NCBI RefSeq assembly: GCF_000974985.2
Contig: NZ_LAVA02000052.1
Coordinates: forward strand, 25,937-89,936
Origin: Streptomyces mangrovisoli
GTDB lineage: Bacteria; Actinomycetota; Actinomycetes; Streptomycetales; Streptomycetaceae
DNA length: 64,000 nucleotides
Reading direction: 5' to 3'
Of this stretch, positions 8,212 through 16,236 are shown in pieces. Position 1 is the first letter of the stretch, and every line of letters starts with the position of its first letter. The notes below the pieces were generated by a model. It was not told the DNA's origin. It was given only the letters and a program-made list of their open reading frames with translations, and did not search any database. The translations under genes were made by a program, and so were the position numbers.

Positions 8212-9661
8212 GGGAGTCTCCCAGGTACTGCTCGGCGTGGCCGGCGATGAGGTCGAGCACCGCGGCGATGTCGCCCGCGGTGGTCTCGGGGTTGAGCAGG
8301 GTGAACTTCAGGTAGTGGCGCCCGCCGACCTTGGTGCCCGCGACGACGGCGTCCCCGGAGGCGAACAGGGCCTTCCTGGCGTAGAGGTTGGCGCGGTCGA
8401 TCTCGGCCGGGTCGGTGACGGTGGCCGGGATGTACCGGAAGACGAGGGTGGACAGCGACGGCTCGACGACGACGTCGTAGCGGGGGTCGGCGGCCAGCAG
8501 CCGCCACCCTTCCCGGGCCAGGTCGCAGACCTCGTCGAAGAGTTCGCCGATGCCGTCGGCGCCCATCGTGCGCAGCGTCATCCACAGCTTGAGGGCGTCG
8601 AAGCGGCGGGTGGTCTGGAGGGACTTGTCGACCTGGTTGGGGATGCGCTCCTCGGCCATCCGGCGCGGGTTCAGGTAGTCCGCGTGGTAGGTGGCGTGCC
8701 GCAGGGTGGCCGCGTCCCGGACCAGCACGGCGGACGAACTCACCGGCTGGAAGAAGGACTTGTGGTAGTCGACGGTGACGGAGTCGGCGCGCTCGATGCC
8801 GTCGATGCGGTCCCGGTGGCGCACGGAGGCGAGCAGTCCGCAGCCGTAGGCGGCGTCGACGTGCATCCACACGTCGTACTGCTCGCACAGTTCGGCGATC
8901 TCGGGCAGCGGGTCGATGGAGCCGAAGTCGGTGGTGCCCGCGGTGGCGACGACGGCCATCGGCACGAGGCCGTCGCGTGCGCAGTTCTCCAGCGCGCGGG
9001 CGAGCGCGACGGTCTGCATCCGCTTGTCGTGGTCGACGGGGATCGACACGACCGCGTCCTGGCCGAGGCCCAGCAGTTTCGCCGACTTGCGGACGCTGAA
9101 GTGGCTGGCCTCGGAGGCGAAGACACGCAGTTTCGCGAGCGAGGCCGGGTGGTCCCCGTCGTCCGGTCCGGGCTTGGCCTCCTCGCGGGCCAGCAGCAGC
9201 GCCTGGAGGTTGGACTGGGTGCCGCCGGAGGTGAACACGCCGTCGGCGGCGGGTCCGAGGCCGATGCGGCCGGCGGTCCAGTCGATCAGTTTCCGCTCGA
9301 TCAGGGTGCCGCCCGCCGACTGGTCCCAGGTGTCCAGCGAGGAGTTGACGGCGGAGAGCACCGCCTCCCCGAGCACCGCGGGGATCACGACGGGGCAGTT
9401 GAGGTGCGCGAGATAGCGGGGGTGGTGGAAGTAGACGGCGTCGCGGAGGTAGACCTCCTCGAGCTCGTCCAGGGCGGCGCCGGTGTCGTACAGCGGGCGG
9501 TCGAGGTCGATCCGGTCGACGAGCGGGGCGAGGGCGTCGGGGGTGACGCCGGTGAACGGCCGGTCGGTGGTGGCGAGTCTGGCCGCCACCCGCTCCACTC
9601 CTTCGGTCACGGAGCGGCGGTAGTGCTCCGCGGTGAGGTCATTGAGCAGGTGCGAGCGCAT
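8195..9661 (-). CDS. desA: PLP-dependent lysine decarboxylase
   Basis: Converts lysine to cadaverine, the first step of desferrioxamine synthesis. The 488 residues match group II PLP decarboxylases: FTSGGTQSNLQALLLAREEA, HVDAAYGCGLL with the PLP-pyridine aspartate, and VDYHKSFFQP with the Schiff-base lysine. The ATG at 9659-9661 follows GGAGG at a good distance. It is the first gene of desABCD. An almost perfect iron box lies 66 bases upstream, so iron repression by a DmdR-type regulator is expected. Confidence 0.97.
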   Translation of the reverse strand: MRSHLLNDLTAEHYRRSVTEGVERVAARLATTDRPFTGVTPDALAPLVDRIDLDRPLYDTGAALDELEEVYLRDAVYFHHPRYLAHLNCPVVIPAVLGEAVLSAVNSSLDTWDQSAGGTLIERKLIDWTAGRIGLGPAADGVFTSGGTQSNLQALLLAREEAKPGPDDGDHPASLAKLRVFASEASHFSVRKSAKLLGLGQDAVVSIPVDHDKRMQTVALARALENCARDGLVPMAVVATAGTTDFGSIDPLPEIAELCEQYDVWMHVDAAYGCGLLASVRHRDRIDGIERADSVTVDYHKSFFQPVSSSAVLVRDAATLRHATYHADYLNPRRMAEERIPNQVDKSLQTTRRFDALKLWMTLRTMGADGIGELFDEVCDLAREGWRLLAADPRYDVVVEPSLSTLVFRYIPATVTDPAEIDRANLYARKALFASGDAVVAGTKVGGRHYLKFTLLNPETTAGDIAAVLDLIAGHAEQYLGDSLDRAC

Positions 9662-9726
9662 GTGGGGGTCCTCCGGTGGGGACGGTCCGTGCGGGGTGAC
9701 GGAAAGGGGCGGAACCGCTCTCCAAC

Positions 9727-9745
9727 TAAGGTTAGCCTAACCTAA
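9727..9745 (-). promoter_or_regulatory. Iron box upstream of desA
   Basis: TAAGGTTAGCCTAACCTAA differs at one position from the actinobacterial DmdR/IdeR consensus TTAGGTTAGSCTAACCTAA. It sits upstream of the desA start and should overlap the promoter of desABCD. Confidence 0.93.
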
Positions 9746-9778
9746 GTTGATCTAAACGGATTCCGCCCCTCGGGTGAC

Positions 9779-9848
9779 CGCGATCACGCGCCCGCGATCA
9801 CGCGCCCGCGATCACGCGCCCGCGATCACGCGCAGGCGATCACTCGCC
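9779..9848. repeat. 14-bp tandem array (x5) spanning the desF stop codon
   Basis: Five units of CGCGATCACGCGCC (last unit diverged) fill the space between the desF stop and the desA iron box. On the minus strand each unit carries TGATCG. The desF stop TGA (9840-9842) is the first of five TGA triplets spaced exactly 14 bases apart. Confidence 0.9.
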
Positions 9849-10724
9849 GCGTGCGCGCAGTTGCTCCTCGCTCAGTCCCTGGCGCCAGTAGCCCACGAAG
9901 GTGACACGGCGCCGGTCGATCCCGCGCTCGCCCACGAAGTGCCGGCGCAGCGCCTTCATCCGCCCGGCCTCGCCGGCGATCCAGACGTACGGGCGTGCGG
10001 CTGCGGGCAGTTCGGCGGCGCGGACGGCGTCGAGGGCGGGGAAGCGAGGGGTGCCGGTGTCGTCGCGGCCGTCGTGCGGCGCGGGATGCGTCCCCGTGAC
10101 GATCCAGTCGATCCGCACGTCCGCCGCGGTCGCCGGCCGCTGGATGTCGGCGGGGTCGGGCACCTCCAGCCAGACCCGGGCGCGGGTGCCGGCCGGCAGG
10201 GACTCCAGGACGGCGCAGGCGGCCGGAAGGGCGGTCTGGTCGCCCCACATCAGCACCAGATCGGTGTCCTCGGGCGGACGGAAGCGGATGGCGTGGTTGT
10301 CCGCGACGGCCGGCCCGAGCAGCAGGACGCGGTCGCCGGGCGCGGCGTCCGCGGCCCAGCGGGAGGCGGGACCGGCCGGGGTGGGGGCGCCGGGCTCCAC
10401 CCCGTGCAGCACGAAGTCGATGTCGATCTCGTCGGGGTCGTGGCGCTGCGCCCGCAGGGTGTACGACCGCATCACCGCCCGCACGTCCTCGGGCAGGGCG
10501 TTCCAGCGCTGCCGCCAGGTGTCGTCCAGGTCCAGGGGGACCACCGGCTCGCTCTGGCCGGGACGGGGCAGGAACAGCGACAGCGACTGGTCCCGCCCGT
10601 GGGAGTGGAAGGCGTGCAGATCGGGACCGGTGAAGGTGACCCGGGCCAGAGACGGGCCGAGCCGCCTCGTCCGTACGACCCGGAGGGAGAAGAAACGGAA
10701 CGGGGCGGCCACGGCCGTCGTCAT
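9840..10724 (-). CDS. desF: Siderophore-interacting protein, FAD/NAD(P)H ferric-siderophore reductase
   Basis: Expected to release iron from imported ferrioxamine by reducing Fe(III) in the cytoplasm. The 294-residue SIP-type flavoprotein has an N-terminal FAD-binding barrel with RSYTLR (RxYT motif) near residue 86. A C-terminal NAD(P)H-binding half follows, with GDQTALPAACAVLE and WIAGEAGRMKALRRH. The ATG at 10722-10724 follows AGGAG. The gene sits 73 bases downstream of desE on the same strand and is probably co-transcribed with it. The stop lies in a 14-bp repeat array. Confidence 0.93.
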   Translation of the reverse strand: MTTAVAAPFRFFSLRVVRTRRLGPSLARVTFTGPDLHAFHSHGRDQSLSLFLPRPGQSEPVVPLDLDDTWRQRWNALPEDVRAVMRSYTLRAQRHDPDEIDIDFVLHGVEPGAPTPAGPASRWAADAAPGDRVLLLGPAVADNHAIRFRPPEDTDLVLMWGDQTALPAACAVLESLPAGTRARVWLEVPDPADIQRPATAADVRIDWIVTGTHPAPHDGRDDTGTPRFPALDAVRAAELPAAARPYVWIAGEAGRMKALRRHFVGERGIDRRRVTFVGYWRQGLSEEQLRARGE

Positions 10725-10797
10725 GAGTGCTCCTGTGACGCGAGGAGAGGTGACTCGGGGGGAGGGGGAGTCGGTCGGGGAGGGGTGACGCGGGGCG

Positions 10798-11847
10798 TCA
10801 GCCGACCTTCTTGGCCTTCTCGATGGCCGCGGCGAGGTCCTCGACCAGCGGGGCGCACTTGTCGTAGGACAGGATCGGCTCGGGGTTGCGGGCGATGACC
10901 TGGCCGGCCTTGACCGCGGGCAGCTTCTTCCAGGTGCCCTCGGTGATGTCGGCGGGCTGGATGGCCGAGGTGCGGTTGTCCATCATGATGATGTCGGCCG
11001 CGTACTTGTCGACGTTCTCCCAGCTCAGCGACTCGTACCAACCGCCGCCCTTGGCCTTGGACTTCTCCGACGGCTCGACGAAGTTCACGCCGAGGGCCTT
11101 GAAGTACTCCAGGTCGATGGAGAGGTTGGAGCCGGAGACGTAGAACAGGTCCTGGCTCGCGGAACCGGCCATGACCTTGATGTCCGGGTTGGCCTTGGTG
11201 GCGGCGCGCAGCCGGGCGGCCGCGTCCTCGAAGCGCTTCTTCGCCTGCGTGACCTGGTCCGAAGTGACGTCGCCGCCGAGGGACTTGGCGAGCGCGAGCA
11301 TCCGCTGCAGGGGCTCGGTCAGCTGGCGGTCGTAGACGGAGATCCCGACGCTCGGGGCGCCGACGGCGAGGATCTTCTTCTTGGACTCCTCGGGGACGTA
11401 CCAGAGGGTGCCGACGTTGTCGAACATCGTGGAGACGAGGAGGTCGGGCGCGAGGGCCGCGTACTTCTCGATGTTGAACTGGCCCCACTCGTTGCCGAGG
11501 TTGGTCACCTTGGTGATGTCGAGGTCGCCGGCCTGGACGTCGGCCTTGCCGTCCGAGGTCTTCGTCGGGCCGAAGACGCCCTTGGCCTCGACGCCGTAGT
11601 CGTGCAGCGCCGCCGCGACACCGATGAACGCGACGATGCTCGCCGGGGTCTTGTCGGTCTTCGCGGTCTGCCCGCGGTCGTCCTTGAAGGACCAGGGGCC
11701 GGACGCCGCGGCCGTGGTCTTCGCGCCCGAGCCACCGCTTTTCGCGTCGTCGTCCCCGCAGGCCGCGAGCGCGGCGCCGAGGCCGAGCGCGCCTCCTGCG
11801 GCGAGGATGCCGCGGCGGGAGAGGTGAGTGACACGGGCATTGGGCAT
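10798..11847 (-). CDS. desE: Ferric-siderophore ABC transporter substrate-binding lipoprotein
   Basis: Surface receptor for ferrioxamine-type siderophores. The N-terminus combines a twin-arginine motif (SRRGILAAGG, Arg11-Arg12) with a lipobox LAAC, giving a lipidated Cys30, followed by a Ser/Gly/Lys-rich linker. The rest is a class III periplasmic-binding-protein fold of the FepB/FhuD type (VAFIGVAAALHDYG, LAPDLLVSTMF). Length is 349 residues. No permease or ATPase partner is in the window, so import must use genes elsewhere. The iron box at 11897-11915 predicts iron repression. Confidence 0.94.
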   Translation of the reverse strand: MPNARVTHLSRRGILAAGGALGLGAALAACGDDDAKSGGSGAKTTAAASGPWSFKDDRGQTAKTDKTPASIVAFIGVAAALHDYGVEAKGVFGPTKTSDGKADVQAGDLDITKVTNLGNEWGQFNIEKYAALAPDLLVSTMFDNVGTLWYVPEESKKKILAVGAPSVGISVYDRQLTEPLQRMLALAKSLGGDVTSDQVTQAKKRFEDAAARLRAATKANPDIKVMAGSASQDLFYVSGSNLSIDLEYFKALGVNFVEPSEKSKAKGGGWYESLSWENVDKYAADIIMMDNRTSAIQPADITEGTWKKLPAVKAGQVIARNPEPILSYDKCAPLVEDLAAAIEKAKKVG

Positions 11848-11896
11848 GGGTCGGCTGCCTTCGAACGGGGCGGACTGTCCGCCGGGCGATTCGAAG

Positions 11897-11915
11897 GTAG
11901 GTTAGCCTAACCTCA
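11897..11915 (-). promoter_or_regulatory. Iron box upstream of desE
   Basis: GTAGGTTAGCCTAACCTCA keeps the perfect core GGTTAGCCTAACC and differs from the DmdR/IdeR consensus at two outer positions. It lies 50 bases upstream of the desE start. Confidence 0.92.
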
Positions 11916-12067
11916 GCGGATGTCCAGAGGGCGGGTCGGCCCCGGCACGTGGGCGCAACGGCCCGGATGTGCCGTGGCGGTTCGCGGAGGGACGGCCCCG
12001 CCGCCCCGGCGGCGGTTCGTGTCGGACCGGTCCCGCCGCGCGCGCAGGGCGTCCCCGGACGCGCGAA

Positions 12068-12102
12068 CGGCCCGCCCGGCGGTCTCCCCGCCCGGCGGGC
12101 CG
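12068..12102 (-). terminator. Hairpin after acdH
   Basis: CGGCCCGCC (12068-12076) pairs with GGCGGGCCG (12094-12102) just downstream of the acdH stop. It probably ends the carboxylase operon before the desE promoter. Confidence 0.55.
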
Positions 12103-12117
12103 CGCGGGGCCCGCTGT

Positions 12118-13278
12118 TCAGCTCGTGAGCCCCAACTCCCGCGCGATCAGCATCCGCTGGACCTCGCTGGTGCCCTCGCCGATCTCCAGGATCTTGGAGT
12201 CGCGCCACATCCGGGCCACCGGGTACTCGTTCATGAAGCCGTAGCCGCCGTGGATCTGGGTGGCGTCCCGCGCGTTGTCCACGGCCACCGTCGAGGAGTG
12301 CAGCTTGGCGAGCGCCGCCTCCTTCTTGAACGGGGCGCCCGACACCAGCCGGGCCGCCGCGTCCCGCCACGCGAGCCGCGCGGTGTGCGCCCGCATCTCC
12401 ATGTCGGCGATCTTGAACTGGATGGCCTGGTTGGCGCCGATCGGCCGGCCGAAGGCGTGCCGCTCCCGCGCGTACTTCAGCGACTCGTCCACACAGCCCT
12501 GCGCGAGACCCGTCGCGAGAGCCGCGATCGCGATCCGCCCCTCGTCGAGGATGCGCAGGAACTGCGCGTAGCCGCGCCCCTGTTCGCCCACCAGGTTGGC
12601 CGCGGGCACCCGCACGTCCGCGAAGGACAGCTCGCGGGTGTCCGAGGCGTTCCAGCCGACCTTCGAGTACGGCGCCGCGACGGTGAACCCGGGGGTGCCC
12701 GAGGGCACGAGGATCGCCGAGATCAGCGGCCTGCCGTCGGGCCCCCGGCCGGTCACCGCCGTCACCGTGACCAGGCCCGTGATGTCCGTGCCGGAGTTGG
12801 TGATGAAGCACTTGGTGCCGTTGATCACCCACTCGCCGGTGGCCTCGTCGAGCCGCGCGGTGGTGCGGGTGGCGCCCGCGTCCGAGCCGCCGTCGGGCTC
12901 CGTCAGGCCGAAGGCGCCCAGCACCTCGCCCGAGCACAGCCGCGGCAGCCACGCGCGCTTCTGCTCCTCGGTGCCGAACAGATGGATCGGCATCGCGCCG
13001 AGCGAGACGCCCGCCTCCAGGGTGATCGCGACCGACGAGTCGACCCGGGCCAGCTCCTCCAGCGCCACGCCGAGCGCCAGGTAGTCGCCGCCCATGCCGC
13101 CGTACTCCTCGGGGAACGGCAGCCCGAACAGGCCCATGCGGCCCATCTCGCGGACGATCTCGTAGGGGAACTCGTGCCGCTCGTAGAAGTCGCCGATCTT
13201 GGGCGCGACCACGTCGTGGGCGAACTCCTCGACGGTGCGCCGGAGTTCCTCCAGCTCGGGGGAGAGTCGGTAGTCCAT
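12118..13278 (-). CDS. acdH: Acyl-CoA dehydrogenase, probably branched-chain type
   Basis: FAD enzyme that oxidises acyl-CoA to the 2,3-enoyl-CoA. The 386-residue protein shows the family order: MDYRLSPELEELRR, the FAD loop GAFGLTEPDGGSDAG, ITNSGTDIT, and the C-terminal LEIGEGTSEVQRMLIAREL with a glutamate at the MCAD catalytic position. It closely resembles, from memory, S. coelicolor AcdH (SCO2779), reported to act in branched-chain amino acid breakdown. The ATG lies 8 bases after the HMG-CoA lyase stop; a GTG at 13290 is less likely because its AGGAG is only two bases away. It is the last gene of the carboxylase operon. Confidence 0.92.
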   Translation of the reverse strand: MDYRLSPELEELRRTVEEFAHDVVAPKIGDFYERHEFPYEIVREMGRMGLFGLPFPEEYGGMGGDYLALGVALEELARVDSSVAITLEAGVSLGAMPIHLFGTEEQKRAWLPRLCSGEVLGAFGLTEPDGGSDAGATRTTARLDEATGEWVINGTKCFITNSGTDITGLVTVTAVTGRGPDGRPLISAILVPSGTPGFTVAAPYSKVGWNASDTRELSFADVRVPAANLVGEQGRGYAQFLRILDEGRIAIAALATGLAQGCVDESLKYARERHAFGRPIGANQAIQFKIADMEMRAHTARLAWRDAAARLVSGAPFKKEAALAKLHSSTVAVDNARDATQIHGGYGFMNEYPVARMWRDSKILEIGEGTSEVQRMLIARELGLTS

Positions 13279-13286
13279 GGCTGTGA

Positions 13287-14273
13287 TCACTGCTCCTGGT
13301 GGGAGAGGGCTCGGACGGTGCGGGACGGGCTGGGGCGGCCCAGTTGTTCGGCCATCCACACGCTGGTGGCGACGAGACGGCCGAGATCGACGCCGGTGTC
13401 GATGCCGAGTCCGCGCAGCATCCACACGAGGTCCTCGGTGGCGAGGTTGCCGGTGGCGGACCTGGCGTACGGGCAGCCGCCGAGGCCGCCCGCGGAGGCG
13501 TCGACGGTGGTGACGCCGTGCTGAAGCGCGGCCAGGGTGTTGGACAGGGCCTGGCCGTAGGTGTCGTGGAAGTGGACGCCGATCTCGTCGGTCGGCACGC
13601 CCTCCTCGTTGAGCTGCGCGAGCAGGTCGAGCACATGGCCCGGGGTGGCGACGCCGATGGTGTCGCCGAGGCTCAGCTCGTCGCAGCCCATGTCGCGCAG
13701 GGCCCGGCACACGCGGACCACCTGGTGCAGCGGGACCGGGCCCTCCCAGGGGTCGCCGAAGCACATGGAGACATAGCCGCGCACGTGCGCGCCCGCGTCC
13801 TTCGCCTGCCGTACGACGGGCTCGAAGACGGCGAGCGACTCGTCCACCGTGCGGTTGAGGTTGGCCTTCGCGAACGACTCGGTGGCGCTGGCGAAGACGG
13901 CGACCCGGCGGGCGCCGAGCGCGAGCGCGCGGTCCAGGCCCCGCTGGTTGGGCACCAACACCGGCAGCGCGACCCCGGGCAGCTCGCTCACCTTCGGGAA
14001 CAGCTGCTCCGCGTCGGCGAGTTGGGGCACCCACTTGGGGTGCACGAAGCTCGTCGCCTCGATCGTGGTGAGCCCCGCGTCGGCGAGCCGGCGGATGAAC
14101 TCCGCCTTCACCTCGACCGGTACGGCCGTCTTCTCGTTCTGCAGCCCGTCGCGCGCGCCGACCTCGTGGATGCGCACCCGCGCGGGCAGACCCGGTGCCG
14201 GTACGGCCATGGGCAGCGCGCGGGGGCCCGCCGCGGCCGTAGTGTCCGTTCCTTCGATGCCCTCGGCGGTCAT
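13287..14273 (-). CDS. hmgL: Hydroxymethylglutaryl-CoA lyase
   Basis: Cleaves HMG-CoA to acetyl-CoA and acetoacetate, the last step of leucine/isovalerate breakdown. The 328-residue TIM-barrel protein of the HMGL-like family carries IHEVGARDGLQNE near residue 37, with the metal-binding aspartate. VHFHDTYGQALSN and the lid signature GGLGGCPYA with its reactive cysteine follow. Start and upstream stop overlap as ATGA with the biotin-carboxylase gene, so the two are translationally coupled. The first 30 residues, rich in Ala, Gly and Thr, are not part of the domain. Confidence 0.95.
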   Translation of the reverse strand: MTAEGIEGTDTTAAAGPRALPMAVPAPGLPARVRIHEVGARDGLQNEKTAVPVEVKAEFIRRLADAGLTTIEATSFVHPKWVPQLADAEQLFPKVSELPGVALPVLVPNQRGLDRALALGARRVAVFASATESFAKANLNRTVDESLAVFEPVVRQAKDAGAHVRGYVSMCFGDPWEGPVPLHQVVRVCRALRDMGCDELSLGDTIGVATPGHVLDLLAQLNEEGVPTDEIGVHFHDTYGQALSNTLAALQHGVTTVDASAGGLGGCPYARSATGNLATEDLVWMLRGLGIDTGVDLGRLVATSVWMAEQLGRPSPSRTVRALSHQEQ

Positions 14274-16225
14274 GCCCCCGCCTCCTCGCTCCGGTCGGCC
14301 TGCTCGCTCTCGTGCGGCGCGATGACGGCCAGCACCTGGTCCATGGCGACCGTGGAGCCGGGCGTCACGTCCAGCTCGGCGACGGTGCCCGCGTGCGGGG
14401 CGGAGACGACGTGCTCCATCTTCATCGCCTCGACCACGAGCAGGCTCTGTCCGGCCGTCACCTCGTCGCCGACGGCCACCTTCACCACGGTCACCGTGCC
14501 CGGCATGGGCGCGGTCAGCGAGTCGGCGCCGGCGTGCGCGGAACGGGTCAGCGAGGCGGCGACCGGGTCGTGGTCGCGCACCTGCCAGGAGTCGCCGTCC
14601 CGGCCGATCCAGTCGCCGGCCCGGCGGAAGGTCGTCCGGACGCCGTCGAGGGTGACCGAGACCGTGTCCCCGGCGACGGCGTGGGCGCCGCGGGGGACGT
14701 ACTCCACCGGGTCCTGCACCCGCAGGTGGAAGCCGACGGGCTTCGGGGTGCCGCCGAGCCGCCAGCCGCTCGGCACCGAGAACGGGTCGGTCCAGCCCTC
14801 GCCCCGGGGCCTGAGCGCGTCCAGCCGCACGGCCGCCGCCGCCTCGTACACCTCGTCCGGCACGTCCGTGGTGACCAGGTCGTCCACCACTCGCTCCACC
14901 AGCCCGGTGTCGAGATCGCCCGAGACCACGTCCGGGTGCGCGAGCAGCCGGCGCAGGAAGCCCGCGTTGGTCTGCACGCCCAGTGTCACCGTGTCCGCGA
15001 GGGCGGCGCGGAGCCTGCGCAGCGCGGTCGCGCGGTCGGGGCCGTAGGCGATGACCTTGGACAGCATCGGGTCGTAGAGGCTGCCGACCTCCGTGCCCTC
15101 GCTGAGCCCGGAGTCGGTGCGCACCCCGTCGCCGTCCGGCTCGTCCAGCAGCAGCACCGTGCCGCCCGAGGGCAGGAAGCCGCGGGTCGGGTCCTCGGCG
15201 CAGATCCGCGCCTCGATCGCGTGCCCGGTCAGCCGTACGTCGTCCTGCACGAAGCCGAGCCTCTCCCCGGCCGCCACCCGCAGCTGCCACTCCACCAGGT
15301 CGAGGCCGGTGACCAACTCGGTGACCGGGTGCTCCACCTGGAGGCGGGTGTTCATCTCCATGAAGTAGTACGCCGAAGGGTCGCGGCCCGGGACGATGAA
15401 CTCCACCGTGCCCGCGCCCCGGTAGCCGCAGGAGCGGGCCGCCTGCACGGCCGCCTCGCCCATCGCGGCGCGGGTGGCCTCGTCGAGCAGGACGCTGGGC
15501 GCCTCCTCGATCACCTTCTGGTGGCGCCGCTGGAGCGAGCACTCGCGCTCGCCGAGGTGCACCACGCCCCCGTGGCCGTCGGCGAGGACCTGGATCTCGA
15601 TGTGCCGGGGCCGGTCGATCCACCGCTCCACCAGCAGGGTGTCGTCGCCGAAGGAGGCGCGGGCCTCGCGGCGGGCGGCCGCGATCTCCTCCTCCAGGGC
15701 GGTCAGCTCGCGCACCAGGCGCATGCCCTTGCCGCCGCCGCCCGCGCTGGGCTTGAGCAGCACGGGCACGCCGATCTCGCGCGCCGCGTCCGCGAGCTGC
15801 GCGTCGCTCAGGCCACTGCCGCTGGAGCCGGGCACGACCGGCACCCCGGCCGTCTGCACGGTCTCCTTGGCGCGGATCTTGTCGCCCATCAGCGCGATCG
15901 CGTCGGCGGACGGCCCGATGAAGACCAGCCCGGCCTCCTCGCAGGCCCGCGCGAACGCGGCGTTCTCCGCGAGGAAGCCGTAGCCCGGGTGGACGGCCTG
16001 GGCGCCGGTGCGGGCCGCGGCCTCGATCAGCCGCTCGGCGGACAGATAGCTCTCCGCGGCCGGCGCGGGCCCGATACGGACCGCGGTGTCGGCCTCCCGG
16101 ACATGCCGGGCGTCTGCGTCGGCGTCGGAGAAGACGGCGACGGACCGCACGCCGAGCGCGCGCAGCGTACGGATGACCCGCACGGCGATCTCGCCGCGGT
16201 TGGCCACGAGCACGGTGTCGAACAC
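14270..16225 (-). CDS. Acyl-CoA carboxylase alpha subunit (biotin carboxylase + BCCP)
   Basis: Carboxylates its own biotin with ATP and bicarbonate and passes the carboxyl group to the beta subunit. The 651 residues contain a biotin carboxylase (FDTVLVANRGEIAVRV at the start; ATP-grasp with KPSAGGGGKGM; MEMNTRLQVEHPVTE). A linker and a C-terminal biotinyl domain with EAMKMEH follow, the biotin lysine being near residue 600. I chose the GTG at 16223-16225, which follows AGGAGGGG; a GTG at 16240 lies within that ribosome binding site. The HMG-CoA lyase neighbour points to 3-methylcrotonyl-CoA as substrate, but related propionyl- or acetyl-CoA carboxylases cannot be excluded from sequence alone. 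Confidence 0.93.
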   Translation of the reverse strand: MFDTVLVANRGEIAVRVIRTLRALGVRSVAVFSDADADARHVREADTAVRIGPAPAAESYLSAERLIEAAARTGAQAVHPGYGFLAENAAFARACEEAGLVFIGPSADAIALMGDKIRAKETVQTAGVPVVPGSSGSGLSDAQLADAAREIGVPVLLKPSAGGGGKGMRLVRELTALEEEIAAARREARASFGDDTLLVERWIDRPRHIEIQVLADGHGGVVHLGERECSLQRRHQKVIEEAPSVLLDEATRAAMGEAAVQAARSCGYRGAGTVEFIVPGRDPSAYYFMEMNTRLQVEHPVTELVTGLDLVEWQLRVAAGERLGFVQDDVRLTGHAIEARICAEDPTRGFLPSGGTVLLLDEPDGDGVRTDSGLSEGTEVGSLYDPMLSKVIAYGPDRATALRRLRAALADTVTLGVQTNAGFLRRLLAHPDVVSGDLDTGLVERVVDDLVTTDVPDEVYEAAAAVRLDALRPRGEGWTDPFSVPSGWRLGGTPKPVGFHLRVQDPVEYVPRGAHAVAGDTVSVTLDGVRTTFRRAGDWIGRDGDSWQVRDHDPVAASLTRSAHAGADSLTAPMPGTVTVVKVAVGDEVTAGQSLLVVEAMKMEHVVSAPHAGTVAELDVTPGSTVAMDQVLAVIAPHESEQADRSEEAGA

Positions 16226-16236
16226 GGGTCCCCTCC

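Noticed and set aside
9779..9848. Iterons of a replication origin
   Set aside because: No replication initiator gene, no AT-rich region and no DnaA boxes are nearby; the repeat is better described as a minisatellite.
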